Source: Hyphomicrobiaceae bacterium
GTDB lineage: Bacteria > Pseudomonadota > Alphaproteobacteria > Rhizobiales > Hyphomicrobiaceae
Assembly: GCA_008933705.1 (NCBI GenBank)
Contig: WBUN01000003.1
Span: 100,295-164,294, forward strand
Reading direction: 5' to 3'
Length of the DNA: 64,000 nt
A model generated the notes under the pieces. The model was given only the letters and a program-made list of their open reading frames with translations, was not told the DNA's origin and did no database searches. This document shows positions 8,812 through 20,985 of the stretch, piece after piece. Made by a program: the position numbers and the translations under genes. How positions within the stretch are numbered: the stretch's first letter is position 1; each line of letters starts with the position of its first letter.

Positions 8812-10179
8812 GTGCCTGACGCTGGCGCTGTGCGCGATACACTTCGAACTGTGCCGCACGACCGAGGTGCCCTCATCGGGCTGCTCGCCGCGCTGGCACT
8901 CCTGCTGCTGCCGCTCGCTTGTGCCAGGCCGGCGGCTGCTCAAGCGGGCGACGTCTTCCGTCGCTTCGTCGAGGACCTCTGGCCCGACGCCAGAGCCATG
9001 GGTGTTTCGCGCGCGACCTTCGACCGGGCCTTCCGCGGCGTCGACCCCGACCTCTCGCTGCCGGATCTGGTGCTGCCCGGTCAGGCCAAAGGCGACGTGA
9101 AGGGACAGGCGGAGTTCACAAAGACACCGGCCGAGTACCTGAACGCCGCGCACCTTGCCAGGCTGACGGGGCAGGGCAAGGCGCTATTGACGAAACACGC
9201 CGAGCCGCTCGCCAGGATCGAACGCGACATCGGAGTGCAGAAGCAGTTCGTGCTGGCGATCTGGGGCCGCGAGACGGCCTTCGGCGCACACCGCTCGCAG
9301 CACTACGCCATCCGGGTGCTGGCGACGCAGGCTTATCTCGGCCGCCGCAAGGAACTGTTTCGCAACGAGCTGCTGCACGCCCTCAAGATGCTCGAGGATC
9401 GCGTGCTCACTCCGGAGACGATGAAATCGTCCTGGGCGGGCGCGATGGGCCTTACACAATTCATGCCGTCGGAATTCTATACGCTTGCCTACGATCTCGA
9501 CGGTGACGGCCGCAAGGACATCTGGAACTCGGTGCCGGACGCGCTGGCTTCCGCCGCCAATCAGTTGCGCGCGAAGGGCTGGGTGGCCGGTCAGAGCTGG
9601 GGCTATGAGGTCCAACTGCCGAAGGGCATCTCGTGCCTCCTGGAGGGGCCGGACAACGCGCGGCCGTTGCGCGAGTGGGCGGCACTCGGCGTCGTGCGGA
9701 CCGGCAACCGCAGCTTTCCCGCCGATGCTCTCGATGCCAAGGCCTTCGTGCTTGCGCCTGCAGGTGCCTATGGACCGGCTTTCCTGGCGCTCGAGAACTT
9801 CCTCGTCATCAAGCGCTACAACATGTCGGACCTCTATGCGCTGTTCGTCGGCAGCCTCGGCGACCGCATCGGCGGGGAGGGGGCCTTTGCGACGCCATGG
9901 GCGAGCGTACGCCAGCTCTCCGCCGGCAACATCGAGGAAATACAGGAATTGCTGCAGGCGCAGGGCTACAGGGTGAGCAAGGTCGACGGCAAAGCTGGCA
10001 TGAACACGAGGTCCCTGATAGGAGCCTACCAAAAGGCGGCGAATCTGAAGATCGACTGCTGGCCGTCGGAAGCCCTCTTGAAGCAGATGCGAGCCACCGG
10101 ACCGAAGCGCGGGGCCGAGCCCGCCAAGCCGGTGGATGGCGAGGGGGCTCGAGAAAGAGCAGGCCTTGGCGCACGCTGA
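8812..10179 (+). CDS. MltB-type lytic murein transglycosylase with peptidoglycan-binding domain
   Basis: A periplasmic peptidoglycan-cleaving enzyme. The GTG start has a GGAGG site just upstream. A hydrophobic signal segment (residues 23-38) precedes the SLT2 domain, where the catalytic Glu is E154 in AIWGRETAFG and the fold-typical SWAGAMGLTQFMPSEFY follows. The C-terminus (about residues 370-425) is a PG_binding_1-type repeat (IEEIQELLQAQGYRVSKVDG). Length of 455 residues fits this subgroup. It precedes the DUF459 gene, a pairing often seen in Hyphomicrobiales. Confidence 0.9.
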   Translation: MPDAGAVRDTLRTVPHDRGALIGLLAALALLLLPLACARPAAAQAGDVFRRFVEDLWPDARAMGVSRATFDRAFRGVDPDLSLPDLVLPGQAKGDVKGQAEFTKTPAEYLNAAHLARLTGQGKALLTKHAEPLARIERDIGVQKQFVLAIWGRETAFGAHRSQHYAIRVLATQAYLGRRKELFRNELLHALKMLEDRVLTPETMKSSWAGAMGLTQFMPSEFYTLAYDLDGDGRKDIWNSVPDALASAANQLRAKGWVAGQSWGYEVQLPKGISCLLEGPDNARPLREWAALGVVRTGNRSFPADALDAKAFVLAPAGAYGPAFLALENFLVIKRYNMSDLYALFVGSLGDRIGGEGAFATPWASVRQLSAGNIEEIQELLQAQGYRVSKVDGKAGMNTRSLIGAYQKAANLKIDCWPSEALLKQMRATGPKRGAEPAKPVDGEGARERAGLGAR

Positions 10180-10341
10180 CAGGCTCAACTGCACCGTATA
10201 CTCTGCTGTCCCAGGCTCCGAACCGGCCATTTTGCGGACGGCTTGCGATGGCAAACAAAGTGCCGCATCCTGCCGATTGACGACTCAGTAGTCGGGCGGT
10301 TTGCGACCGTCGATCAGATCGCTGGTGAGGGAGCCTCGGCA

Positions 10342-11739
10342 ATGTCACAGGCTCCGCCGCAGAGGACTTGCGGTTCAAGGAAGACAATGCGCGCTCTTGC
10401 AATGGTGCTCGCTGCCGTTGTGATGCTGGCCGTGTCGCCGGCGCCGCAAGCGGCTGCCCAGGAGGATGCGGGCACGAGCTACGTCACGCCGTTTCCCGAA
10501 GGCGACAACTACAAGCTGCAAGCCTATGGCGACGCATTTGCTGAAGGTCTGCTGTGGGGGCTTATCGAATCCTTTGCGGGTGACGGCCGTGTGCAGGTGC
10601 TGCGCCGGCATCGTGCGCTTGCGGGGATCTCGCGCCCCGAGTTCGATGACGAGATCCGCACGGAGGAGACGACGCCGCGGGAGAAGGCGCATATCGGCGT
10701 GATCATGATCGGCTACAGCGATCGCGTAGCCCTGCGTCTCGCGACAGGCCGACGTCTCGCATTTGGGACGGAGGAATGGCGCGAGGAATACGGCAAGCGC
10801 GTCGATCGTCTGATCAGGGCATTGAAGCGGCAGGGTGCCGCGCTGTATTGGATCGGCCTGCCTATTCTGCGCCGCGTGGAAGCCAACGATGATGCGCAGA
10901 CGATCAATGATCTTGTCCGCGAGAAGGCCTATCTCAATGGCATAAAGTTCGTCGATATCCAGGCCCAGTTCGCCGATGAGAGCGGCAACTACAGTGCCTA
11001 CGGACCGGATCTGACGGGCAAGAGCCGGCTTCTGCGCGAGGCCGACGGCGTACTCTTCACGCCGGCAGGGTATCGCAAGCTTGCGCACTTCGTAGAGCAG
11101 GAGATCAAGCGCGATCTGATGCAGGCCAGAAAGGAGCGCGCCATTCCTCTTGCCGGCTCGGAGGCTGAGCAGAAGCGCATCAGCGCGCAAAGGCCAAGGC
11201 CTTCCAGCGAAGGAGATGCAGGCTGGAGGGGCATCGTCAGCACCGACAAAGGGGACAAGGGCGATCAGTCGAGGGCGCCTACGCAGCCGACGCAACCGCA
11301 AGCAAGTGAGCCGTCGCTCGAGCAAAAGGCCGACAACAGCCGTATCACGCTCAAGAGCATAGGGGCCAACGGCCGCGAGGAGGCAGTGACGCTGGATATC
11401 CTGAGGCCGGCCATCCCGTCGGCGGTTGTGGCACTGGTGACGCGCAAGGAGTCAACCGACCGGCCATCACAGATCGGCGATGTTGTCCCCAACGATGTGG
11501 GCGGCGGGCTTGTGGTCATGAGTTCCATCACCCCGTCAACCACGGGACCGGGTGGTGGCGTTCGCCGGATCGCGCCGAGCCAGACTCCCTACTACCAGGT
11601 CTTGATCAAAGGCGAGCGCCCCACGCCGAAACCCGGACGCGCAGACGATTTTTCTTGGCCGAGGGCTGAGCCCGACCTCGGGGTTGCGCCGGCACCGGCG
11701 ACACCGCCACGCAGGCTCCAGCGCCTGCCGCGCAGCTGA
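10342..11739 (+). CDS. DUF459 family SGNH-fold protein, catalytic residues missing
   Basis: A 465-residue exported protein. It has a signal segment (MRALAMVLAAVVMLAVSP, then AAAQ) and an SGNH/DUF459 core: block I YGDAFAEGL (residues 62-69), the GYSDR block (124-128), WIGLPILRRVEAN, and DGVLFTPAGYRKLAHFVEQ (235 onward). The nucleophile Ser is Ala65, the block III Asn is Ser126 and the block V His is Leu238, so hydrolase activity is doubtful. A low-complexity C-terminal tail of about 150 residues follows. The start at 10342 is preceded by GAGGGAG. It probably acts in the envelope with the upstream transglycosylase, but the role is unknown. Confidence 0.8.
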   Translation: MSQAPPQRTCGSRKTMRALAMVLAAVVMLAVSPAPQAAAQEDAGTSYVTPFPEGDNYKLQAYGDAFAEGLLWGLIESFAGDGRVQVLRRHRALAGISRPEFDDEIRTEETTPREKAHIGVIMIGYSDRVALRLATGRRLAFGTEEWREEYGKRVDRLIRALKRQGAALYWIGLPILRRVEANDDAQTINDLVREKAYLNGIKFVDIQAQFADESGNYSAYGPDLTGKSRLLREADGVLFTPAGYRKLAHFVEQEIKRDLMQARKERAIPLAGSEAEQKRISAQRPRPSSEGDAGWRGIVSTDKGDKGDQSRAPTQPTQPQASEPSLEQKADNSRITLKSIGANGREEAVTLDILRPAIPSAVVALVTRKESTDRPSQIGDVVPNDVGGGLVVMSSITPSTTGPGGGVRRIAPSQTPYYQVLIKGERPTPKPGRADDFSWPRAEPDLGVAPAPATPPRRLQRLPRS

Positions 11740-11777
11740 CAGGCTGAACGCTCTCCCGACGTTGCGCGAAATTTCGC

Positions 11778-12158
11778 TCAGCTGCCGCCGTTGATGTTTG
11801 GACGGCGCCGACCGCGTTCGAGCTTGCTGCGCTGACCGATCTTGGTCGATACATCATCGACCCGGCGCAGGGCTGCCTCAAAGGCATCCCTGAGTGCGAG
11901 CCCCAATTCCTCGTGCGCGTCGCTTCCTTCGCGCTCATGCCTGACGACGATCGGCTGCCTCCCAGGCACGCCAATCTCGATCTTGATCTGGTAGACCTTC
12001 GGCCGCTGGGGATTGCGATGCGGCGCCTCGACCACCACCCGGCAGCTGGTCATGCGATCGAAGTGCTTGGCCAGCTTCGAAACCTTTTCGCGAACACGCG
12101 TCTCGACGGCGTCACTCTTCTCGATGCCGTGGAAATGGATTTCGACCGGTGTGTTCAT
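11778..12158 (-). CDS. HPF/RaiA family ribosome-associated protein
   Basis: A 126-residue protein with the beta-alpha-beta-beta-beta-alpha layout of the S30AE domain: PVEIHFHGIEKSDAVETRVREKV, then SCRVVVEAPHRN and a second helix with ALRDAFEAALRRVDD. It lacks the C-terminal extension of long HPF. Family members bind the 30S decoding region and silence ribosomes in stationary phase. The basic C-terminal tail (KLERGRRRP) may add rRNA contacts. It is convergent with the DUF459 gene and downstream of gltD on the same strand. Confidence 0.82.
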   Translation of the reverse strand: MNTPVEIHFHGIEKSDAVETRVREKVSKLAKHFDRMTSCRVVVEAPHRNPQRPKVYQIKIEIGVPGRQPIVVRHEREGSDAHEELGLALRDAFEAALRRVDDVSTKIGQRSKLERGRRRPNINGGS

Positions 12159-12259
12159 GATGCTACCCTTTTTGTTGAAGCAGGTGGTCCTCCCAACCCC
12201 TATTGAATCAGGTGGGAGCTTCGTTGACCAGGATCAACCCGCAAAAAGAATGGGGCGCC

Positions 12260-13696
<1,437 letters not shown>

Positions 13697-13758
13697 CGTT
13701 CCAGCCTGCCTAGCGCCCCACGCCTGTGAGGCCCAGCTTCGTCCAATCGTTGTCACGG

Positions 13759-13781
13759 ATCCCGGGCCCCAGACCCGGGAT
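13759..13781. repeat. Palindromic intergenic element between gltB and gltD
   Basis: Arms ATCCCGGG and CCCGGGAT flank a 7-base loop, an 8-bp perfect stem. Sequences of this kind (GTCATCCCGGG-type) are dispersed in many alphaproteobacterial genomes. Without a T tract it is not a standard terminator, but it could alter gltB/gltD stoichiometry. Confidence 0.6.
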
Positions 13782-13786
13782 GCCAG

Positions 13787-16700
13787 CTAGCCCTTGACCG
13801 CGCGCAGTCCGATCTCAAGCACCTCGAGGCCCGAGCTGTCCGCCGCCTGGTGCTTGCTGATCTCCTTCAGAGCGCGCCGATACTCGACGGGCATGACCTT
13901 CTTGAACTTGGGCAGATACCCCGTCCAGTCCGCCAAGATCAGCTTGGCCTTTGCCGAGTTGGTGTAGTGCGCATGGCGGGCGACGAGCTGGTGCAGGCGT
14001 TCCGCGTCCTGCCTGGTCATGTCACCCATGACGTCGACGAGGCCGTGGCTCTCGAGGTCGCCACCCTGGTTGGCAAGCTTGCGCATGACCTCTTCCTCCG
14101 CCTCGATCGGCTCGAGGTCGATCATCGCCAGATTGCAGCGCTGCTCGAATGTTCCGTCTTCGTCCAATACGTAAGCGATGCCACCCGACATGCCGGCCGC
14201 GAAGTTGCGCCCGGTCGGACCGATCACGACGACGACGCCACCCGTCATGTACTCGCAGCCGTGGTCGCCCGTGCCTTCGACGACCGCCGCCGCGCCCGAG
14301 TTTCTCACGGCAAAGCGCTCGCCGGCGACGCCTCGGAAATAGCACTCACCGGTAATGGCGCCATAGAGGACCGTGTTGCCGACAATGATGCTTTCCTCGG
14401 GCACGATGCCCGACTTGGGATCCGGCCTGACGATCAGCTTGCCGCCGGAAAGGCCCTTGCCGACATAGTCGTTGGCCTCGCCGACGAGATCGAGCGTTAT
14501 GCCGTGCGCCGCCCATGCGCCAAAGCTCTGCCCGGCGGTGCCCTTCAGGCTGAGCCAGATGGTGTCCTCGGGAAGGCCGGCATGGCCGTAGCGCCTGGCC
14601 ACCTCTCCAGAGAGCATGGCGCCGGTCGCACGATCGCGATTGCAGATCGTCAGCTCGTGCTTGACCCGCTGCTTGCTCTCGAGCGCAGGCGCTGCAAGCA
14701 GGATCAGCTTCTTGTCGAGCACCTTTGCGAGGCCGTGGTCCTGGCGCTCGCAATTGTAGATGGCGACTCCTTCCGGCACTTCCGGCTTGTGGAACAGCTT
14801 CTCGAAGTCGAGACCCCGCGCCTTCCAGTGTCCGATCGCCCGCTCCTTGTCGAGACACTGCGACTGGCCGATCATCTCGTTGAACGTGCGGTAGCCGAGT
14901 GCGGCCATGATCTCGCGCACTTCCTCGGCAACGAAGAAGAAATAGTTGATGGCGTGCTCAGGCTGCCCCTTGAACCTGGCGCGCAGCACCGGGTCCTGCG
15001 TCGCCACGCCGACCGGACAGGTATTGAGATGGCACTTGCGCATCATGATGCAGCCGAGCGCGATCAGCGGCGCGGTGGCGAAGCCGAACTCGTCCGCGCC
15101 GAGCAGCGCGCCGATTGCAACGTCACGCCCCGTGCGGATGCCGCCGTCGACCTGAACAGCGATGCGGCCGCGCAGGCGATTGGCGACCAGCGTCTGGTGC
15201 GTCTCGGCGAGGCCGATCTCCCAAGGCGAGCCTGCATGCTTGATCGAGGTGAGCGGCGATGCACCCGTGCCGCCTTCGAATCCCGCGATCGTCACATGAT
15301 CGGCACGCGCCTTTGCAACACCGGCCGCGACGGTGCCGACGCCGACCTCGGCCACGAGCTTCACCGACACGTCCGCATCCGGATTGGTGTTCTTCAGGTC
15401 GAAGATGAGCTGCGCCAGATCCTCGATTGAATAGATGTCGTGGTGCGGCGGCGGCGAGATGAGGCCGACGCCGGGCGTAGAATGACGCACCTTGGCGATG
15501 GTGGCATCGACCTTGTGGCCGGGAAGCTGACCGCCCTCGCCGGGCTTGGCGCCCTGCGCCATCTTGATTTGCATGACGCTCGAGTTGACGAGGTATTCCG
15601 TCGTCACGCCGAAGCGGCCCGACGCCACCTGCTTGATGGCCGAGCGCATGGAGTCGCCGTTGGGCAGCCTCTTGAAACGGTCCGCCTCCTCACCGCCCTC
15701 ACCGGTATTGGACTTGCCGCCGATGCGGTTCATGGCGATGGCAAGCGTGGTGTGCGCCTCGCGCGAGATCGAGCCGAAGCTCATGGCCCCGGTCGAGAAG
15801 CGCTTGACGATGCTGGCCGCCGGCTCGACCTCCTCGATCGGAACGGGCTTGCGCCCCATCTCCTCGGCAGACCTCAGCCGGAACAGGCCGCGCAACGTCA
15901 TGAGCTGCTCGGACTGGTCGTTGATCTGGCGCGCGTAGGCGCGGTACTTGTCGGGCAGGTTGCCGCGCACGGCGTGCTGCAGGTCGGCAACGACGCTGGG
16001 CCGCCAGACATGCGCTTCGCCGCGAATGCGGTAGGCGTACTCGCCCCCCACATCGAGCGCGTTTTCCAGAACGGGTACATCGCCGAAGGCCTGACGGTGG
16101 CGCTCTGCCGTCTCGCGCGCGATCTGGCGCAGTCCGGCGCCTTCAACCTGGGTGTGCGTCCCCGTGAAATACTTCTTCACGAAGCTCGACCTCAATCCGA
16201 CCGCGTCGAAGATCTGCGCACCGCAATAGGACTGATAGGTCGAGATGCCCATCTTGGACATGACCTTCAGCAGACCCTTGTCGATAGCCTTGATGTAGCG
16301 CTTCTGCGCTTCCTTCAGCGTCAGCTTCTCGTCGAGCTCAGGGAGGAGTTGCTCCAGCGTGTCGAAGGCCAGATAGGGGTTGATCGCTTCCGCCCCGTAT
16401 CCCGCCAGCACCGCGAACTGATGCACCTCGTGCGCCTCGCCGGTCTCCACGACGAGGCCGACTGAGGTGCGCAGGCCCTGCTTGATCAGGTGATGGTGCA
16501 CAGCCGAGGTCGCCAGCAGCGAGGGAATAGGGATGCGATCGGGCCCCGTCGCGCGGTCCGACAGGATGATGATGTTGTATTCCTTCGAGCGCACCGCCTC
16601 CTCGGCTTCGGCGCAGACGACGTCGACAGCCGCGGTCATGCCGGCCGCACCCTTGTCGGCCGGATAGGTGATGTCGATCGTGATCGATGAGAACTGGTTG

Positions 16701-18523
16701 TCCTTCACCAGCCCGATCTGGCGGATGCGCTCCAGATCCTCATTCGACAGGATCGGCTGATAGACCTCGAGCCTCTTCAGCTTGGCCGTGCCTTCCAGAT
16801 CGAGCAGGTTCGGCCGTGGCCCGATGAACGAAACGAGGCTCATGACGAGTTCCTCGCGGATCGAGTCGATCGGTGGGTTCGTCACCTGGGCGAAGTTCTG
16901 CTTGAAGTAGGTGTGCAGCAGCTTGGGCTTGTTGGACAGCACCGAGACGGGCGTATCGTTGCCCATCGAGCCGACCGCTTCCTGGCCCGTGTGCGCCATA
17001 GGCGCCATCAGGAACTTCAAGCTCTCCTGCGTGTAGCCAAACGCCTGCTGCAAATCGAGCACGGAGACATTGGTCTTCCTGCGCGAAAGCTTCTTCGGCA
17101 GCGGCAGGTCGCCCACCTGGATCTGGGTGCGCTTCAACCATTGCTCGTAAGGGAAGCGAGAGGCGAGATCAGCCTTCAGCTCGTCATCGGAAATGATGCG
17201 GCCCTGCTCCAGATCGATGAGCAGCATCTTGCCGGGCTGCAGGCGCCACTTGCGCGCGATGTTCTCCTCCTCGACCGGAAGAACCCCCGACTCCGAGGAC
17301 ATGATGACCATATCGTCCTTGGTGACGAGATAGCGCGCCGGCCTCAGCCCGTTGCGATCAAGGGTCGCCCCGATCTGGCGGCCGTCCGTGAAGGCCATGG
17401 CCGCAGGACCGTCCCACGGCTCCATCAGGCAGGCGTGATACTCGTAGAACGCGCGCCGCTTGGCATCCATCAGCGGGTTGCCGGCCCACGCCTCGGGAAT
17501 GAGCATCATGGCAGCGTGTGCCAGGCTATAGCCACCCATGACAAGGAACTCGAGCGCGTTGTCGAAGCAGGCCGTGTCCGACTGGCCCTCATAGGAAATC
17601 GGCCAAAGCTTCGAGATCTCGCTGCCGTACAGCGGTGAGGCAACAGAGGCCTGTCGCGCCGCCATCCAGTTGACGTTGCCGCGCAGCGTGTTGATCTCGC
17701 CGTTGTGGGCGACCATGCGGTACGGATGCGCGAGCTTCCACGATGGGAACGTGTTGGTGGAGAAGCGCTGGTGCACGAGCGCCATCGCCGAAACGACCCG
17801 CTCATCCGACAGGTCCGCGTAGTAGGCCTTCACCTGGTAGGATAGGAACATGCCCTTGTAGACGAGCGTGCGGCTCGACAGCGACACGGTGTAGTGGCCG
17901 ATGTCGCCGCCCTTGTAGGCGTCGTAGATGGCGTTCGAGACGATCTTGCGGATCAGATAGAGCTTGCGCTCGAAATCCTCGCGGCTCTTGATCGACTTCG
18001 GACAGCCGATGAAAAGCTGGCGATGAACCGGCTCGGTCGCCTTCACCATGTCGGAGAGCTTGGTGTCGGTCACGGGCACCGAACGCCAGCCCAGGAATTC
18101 CAGGCCCTGCTCGCGGATGATGCGCGACCACACACGCTCGCAGTGCGCGCGAAGCCGCTCGTCCCGCGGCATGAACACGTGGCCAACCGCGTAGCTGCCC
18201 GGCTTAGGCAGCTTGAAATTGAGCTTGGCACACTCTTCGGCCAGGAACTCGTGTGGAATCTGGATGAGGATGCCCGCGCCGTCGCCGGCAATCGGATCGG
18301 CGCCGACGGCACCCCGGTGCTCCAGGTTCTCGAGGATGTAGAGCGCGTCCTTGATCAGGCGGTGCGACCTGCGCCCCTTGAGGTCGGCAATGAAGCCGAC
18401 GCCGCAGGCATCGTGCTCGCGCCGCGGATCAAACAAGCCGCTCGCCTCGGGGAACGAGACGTCCCGCTGCGACTGAGCGTCGGGACGCCTTGCGCCGCTC
18501 TTCAGGTCAGTGTTCAACGTCAT
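13787..18523 (-). CDS. gltB: Glutamate synthase, large (alpha) subunit
   Basis: The 1578-residue catalytic subunit. The glutaminase domain begins at Cys40 in [14 protein letters not shown]; in this family the preceding propeptide is removed so that this Cys becomes the N-terminal nucleophile. The FMN-binding synthase domain contains [14 protein letters not shown] and [13 protein letters not shown], and the [3Fe-4S] cluster motif is [15 protein letters not shown]. The C-terminal GXGXG beta-helix domain has the expected repeated Gly pattern ([15 protein letters not shown]). The complex works in ammonium assimilation with glutamine synthetase, which is not in this window. Confidence 0.97.
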   Translation of the reverse strand: MTLNTDLKSGARRPDAQSQRDVSFPEASGLFDPRREHDACGVGFIADLKGRRSHRLIKDALYILENLEHRGAVGADPIAGDGAGILIQIPHEFLAEECAKLNFKLPKPGSYAVGHVFMPRDERLRAHCERVWSRIIREQGLEFLGWRSVPVTDTKLSDMVKATEPVHRQLFIGCPKSIKSREDFERKLYLIRKIVSNAIYDAYKGGDIGHYTVSLSSRTLVYKGMFLSYQVKAYYADLSDERVVSAMALVHQRFSTNTFPSWKLAHPYRMVAHNGEINTLRGNVNWMAARQASVASPLYGSEISKLWPISYEGQSDTACFDNALEFLVMGGYSLAHAAMMLIPEAWAGNPLMDAKRRAFYEYHACLMEPWDGPAAMAFTDGRQIGATLDRNGLRPARYLVTKDDMVIMSSESGVLPVEEENIARKWRLQPGKMLLIDLEQGRIISDDELKADLASRFPYEQWLKRTQIQVGDLPLPKKLSRRKTNVSVLDLQQAFGYTQESLKFLMAPMAHTGQEAVGSMGNDTPVSVLSNKPKLLHTYFKQNFAQVTNPPIDSIREELVMSLVSFIGPRPNLLDLEGTAKLKRLEVYQPILSNEDLERIRQIGLVKDNQFSSITIDITYPADKGAAGMTAAVDVVCAEAEEAVRSKEYNIIILSDRATGPDRIPIPSLLATSAVHHHLIKQGLRTSVGLVVETGEAHEVHQFAVLAGYGAEAINPYLAFDTLEQLLPELDEKLTLKEAQKRYIKAIDKGLLKVMSKMGISTYQSYCGAQIFDAVGLRSSFVKKYFTGTHTQVEGAGLRQIARETAERHRQAFGDVPVLENALDVGGEYAYRIRGEAHVWRPSVVADLQHAVRGNLPDKYRAYARQINDQSEQLMTLRGLFRLRSAEEMGRKPVPIEEVEPAASIVKRFSTGAMSFGSISREAHTTLAIAMNRIGGKSNTGEGGEEADRFKRLPNGDSMRSAIKQVASGRFGVTTEYLVNSSVMQIKMAQGAKPGEGGQLPGHKVDATIAKVRHSTPGVGLISPPPHHDIYSIEDLAQLIFDLKNTNPDADVSVKLVAEVGVGTVAAGVAKARADHVTIAGFEGGTGASPLTSIKHAGSPWEIGLAETHQTLVANRLRGRIAVQVDGGIRTGRDVAIGALLGADEFGFATAPLIALGCIMMRKCHLNTCPVGVATQDPVLRARFKGQPEHAINYFFFVAEEVREIMAALGYRTFNEMIGQSQCLDKERAIGHWKARGLDFEKLFHKPEVPEGVAIYNCERQDHGLAKVLDKKLILLAAPALESKQRVKHELTICNRDRATGAMLSGEVARRYGHAGLPEDTIWLSLKGTAGQSFGAWAAHGITLDLVGEANDYVGKGLSGGKLIVRPDPKSGIVPEESIIVGNTVLYGAITGECYFRGVAGERFAVRNSGAAAVVEGTGDHGCEYMTGGVVVVIGPTGRNFAAGMSGGIAYVLDEDGTFEQRCNLAMIDLEPIEAEEEVMRKLANQGGDLESHGLVDVMGDMTRQDAERLHQLVARHAHYTNSAKAKLILADWTGYLPKFKKVMPVEYRRALKEISKHQAADSSGLEVLEIGLRAVKG

Positions 18524-18996
18524 CGGCCTCTAGCCTTCCCGGCTGCAAATACCTTCAAGACGATGAGATGCCGGCGCGCGCAACTCCGTCATCCCGTTCC
18601 GCACCGAAGCTGGCGCAGGGGGAATAACGTTCAGTATCGTGCGGAGCCGGCCGCCGTCGCTCCATGGACCACATCCGGCCTGTTGCGGCGTCCCTGTCTC
18701 CCGGGTCGGACGGGGATTGCAGCGCAACAACGGGTGCCGCGATCCGAGCGGCAGTCTCACCCCAGTCTGCGAACGCCGACGCGATGCTCCCGGCGCCGGT
18801 CGGTCTTCCGGCACGGCCCATCGCGTCAGGTGGCCGCAATTAAAGGACAGGATAGCTGACCTATTTGCAACTGCAAAGGCCATTTGCTCGCTTGGATGCC
18901 GCAATGCAAGAGTTTTTCCGTCTGCTGTGGCGGCCATCGCTGGGGCGCTGACCGAACCGTAGCGGCTTTGTTCCCTGTCGAGCGATGGGAGCCTGC
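18524..18996. other. Divergent intergenic region between gltB and S9 peptidase gene
   Basis: 473 bases with no convincing gene. It must carry both promoters. The clearest element is the inverted repeat TTTGCA-AC-TGCAAA at 18864-18877, about 120 bases upstream of the peptidase gene, which has operator symmetry. No riboswitch was recognised. Confidence 0.45.
18864..18877. promoter_or_regulatory. Inverted repeat TTTGCA-N2-TGCAAA, possible operator
   Basis: A perfect 6-bp inverted repeat with a two-base spacer in the gltB/peptidase intergenic region. TTTGC/GCAAA symmetry is seen in sites of several regulators, including RamB-like factors, but no specific regulator can be named from this window. 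Confidence 0.3.
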
Positions 18997-20901
18997 ATGT
19001 CAGCCAAGAAGCGTGCCCCGTTCGGGACCTGGCCGTCCCCCATTACGCCAGCCCTCGCCGCGCGTGCCAGTCGCCGCCTCGGCATGCTGCAAGCAGCTGG
19101 AGATGCCATCTGCTGGACGGAGGCGCGGCCGGAGCAGGGCGGCCGCCAGACCATCATGAGGATCACCGATGAGGGAAAGGCGGAAGAGCTGCTCATGCAG
19201 CCGTTCTCGGCCCGCTCCCGCATTCACGAATACGGCGGCGGCGAGCTTCTCGCTGTCGGCGACACGATCTACTTCTGCAACGACAGGGACCAGCAGGTTC
19301 ACATGCTGACGCCGGGGCACGGGCCGCGGCGGCTGACCAGCGTCTTCAACACGCGGTTCGCCGACTTCGCGCACGATGCAAACCGGCGCCGCCTGCTTGC
19401 AGTCGCCGAACAGCATGGCGCCGCGCCGAAACCCCGAAACATGCTCGTGGCGGTCGCGCTGTCGGGCAGACGCGGCAAGGTGAGTGAGCTGGCGGCCGGC
19501 AGGGGGTTCTATGCGAGCCCGCGCCTGTCGCCGGACGGCCGGAGCCTCGCCTTCCTTGCCTGGGACCTGCCCGATATGCCGTGGGATAGCGCAACGCTCT
19601 ACGTTGCCGATGCCCGCGATGATGGAACGATCGGGCGGCCGAAGAGGATCGCGGGGGGCAATGGCAGCTTCGTCTTTCAGCCCGAGTGGGGCCCAGACGG
19701 CTGCCTCTACTTCGTTTGGGACAAGACCGGGTGGGGCGGCCTCTACCGCTGGCAAGGCGATCGGGTCGCTCGCGTCCAAGCCCGACGCGGGGCGGATCTG
19801 TCACGCGCGCAATGGGTACTCGGAATGCGCAGCTTTGCCCTTCATCCCGACGGCAGGTTCGCAGCCATCTTCCTGCAGCAGGGCAGACCGCGGATCGATA
19901 CCGGCAGCCTGGCAGCCGGCCGCGCCGTGCAGGCGGCGCACTGCGTGCAGGCGCACGCGGCACGCATCGATCAACCGATCGCCTTCGCCGATGGTTTTGC
20001 CGCGCTCGTTGCCACGCCCACGTCGGCGCCGGTGGTGGCGCGCATAACGGGAAGCGGCATCGAGGTGTTGGGGCCCCGGGACGGTGGCAACATCGAACGG
20101 GAATTCGTCAGTCGTGGCGAGGTCCGCACCTTCCGCCGGCCTGACGGCGAAGCCGTCCACGGCATCTACTATGCTCCGACGAACCCGCACTACGAGGGTC
20201 CAAACGGTGCCTCGCCGCCAGCCCTGGTGCTGGTGCACGGCGGCCCGACCAGCATGGCCGATACCGGCCTCAAGATGAGTAGTCAGTTCTACACCAGCCG
20301 CGGCTTTGCTGTGTTCGATGTCAACTACTCCGGCAGCACCGGATACGGGCGCGCCTATCGGTGCCGTCTGGATGGCCAATGGGGCATTGCCGATGTGGCC
20401 GATTGCGCCGCCGCAGCTCGGCATCTGGCACGGCAAGGTCTGGCCGACGCCAGCCGGATCGCCATAGCCGGTGGCAGTGCGGGCGGCTACACCGTTCTCA
20501 TGGCCCTTGCGACGACGGATGCCTTTGCGGCCGGCAGCTCGCACTACGGCGTCTCCGACCTGCGCCTCCTGCTCAAGCACACGCACAAGTTCGAGTCGGG
20601 CTATTTGCACCGGCTGCTGGGCACCAAGCCCGGCAAGTGGCGCGACGTGTTCGCCGCGCGCTCTCCGCTCAACCTGACGCACCGGATCAAGGCGCCGCTC
20701 ATCCTGTTCCAGGGCCTGGACGACAAGATCGTGCCGCCGGAGCAATCCCGTCTCATTGTCGAAAAGCTGGAGAAGCGCGGCATCGAGGTCACCTACCACG
20801 AGTTCGCCGGCGAGGGACACGGGTTCCGGTCAGCGCAGACGATCATCGCCGTGCTCGAGGCCGAACTCGCGTTCCTGCGGCACGCACTTCGCCTCGGCTA
20901 G
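18997..20901 (+). CDS. S9 family peptidase (prolyl oligopeptidase-like)
   Basis: A 634-residue serine peptidase. The N-terminal part (to about residue 370) is beta-propeller-like, with SRIHEYGGGEL near the start and repeated SPDGRSLAF and WGPDGCLYFVW units. The C-terminal alpha/beta-hydrolase domain has Ser494 in GGSAGGY, Asp576 in QGLDDKIVPPEQS and His608 in GEGHGFR, a complete triad. No signal peptide is evident, so it should be cytoplasmic and cut short peptides. The ATG at 18997 has GGGAG at good spacing. It is followed on the same strand by a GMC oxidoreductase and an arylformamidase-like gene. Confidence 0.92.
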   Translation: MSAKKRAPFGTWPSPITPALAARASRRLGMLQAAGDAICWTEARPEQGGRQTIMRITDEGKAEELLMQPFSARSRIHEYGGGELLAVGDTIYFCNDRDQQVHMLTPGHGPRRLTSVFNTRFADFAHDANRRRLLAVAEQHGAAPKPRNMLVAVALSGRRGKVSELAAGRGFYASPRLSPDGRSLAFLAWDLPDMPWDSATLYVADARDDGTIGRPKRIAGGNGSFVFQPEWGPDGCLYFVWDKTGWGGLYRWQGDRVARVQARRGADLSRAQWVLGMRSFALHPDGRFAAIFLQQGRPRIDTGSLAAGRAVQAAHCVQAHAARIDQPIAFADGFAALVATPTSAPVVARITGSGIEVLGPRDGGNIEREFVSRGEVRTFRRPDGEAVHGIYYAPTNPHYEGPNGASPPALVLVHGGPTSMADTGLKMSSQFYTSRGFAVFDVNYSGSTGYGRAYRCRLDGQWGIADVADCAAAARHLARQGLADASRIAIAGGSAGGYTVLMALATTDAFAAGSSHYGVSDLRLLLKHTHKFESGYLHRLLGTKPGKWRDVFAARSPLNLTHRIKAPLILFQGLDDKIVPPEQSRLIVEKLEKRGIEVTYHEFAGEGHGFRSAQTIIAVLEAELAFLRHALRLG

Positions 20902-20985
20902 CAGCCGCCGATCAATCCTTGGCATGGTCGCCTGCCGGCCCTACAGTTGCAGCCAACGACAAGTGGACTGGGGAAAGCTCGAGGA

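Noticed and set aside
13850..16465. Long plus-strand frames opposite gltB
   Set aside because: gltB covers this DNA with all its expected motifs; the frames are antisense artefacts.
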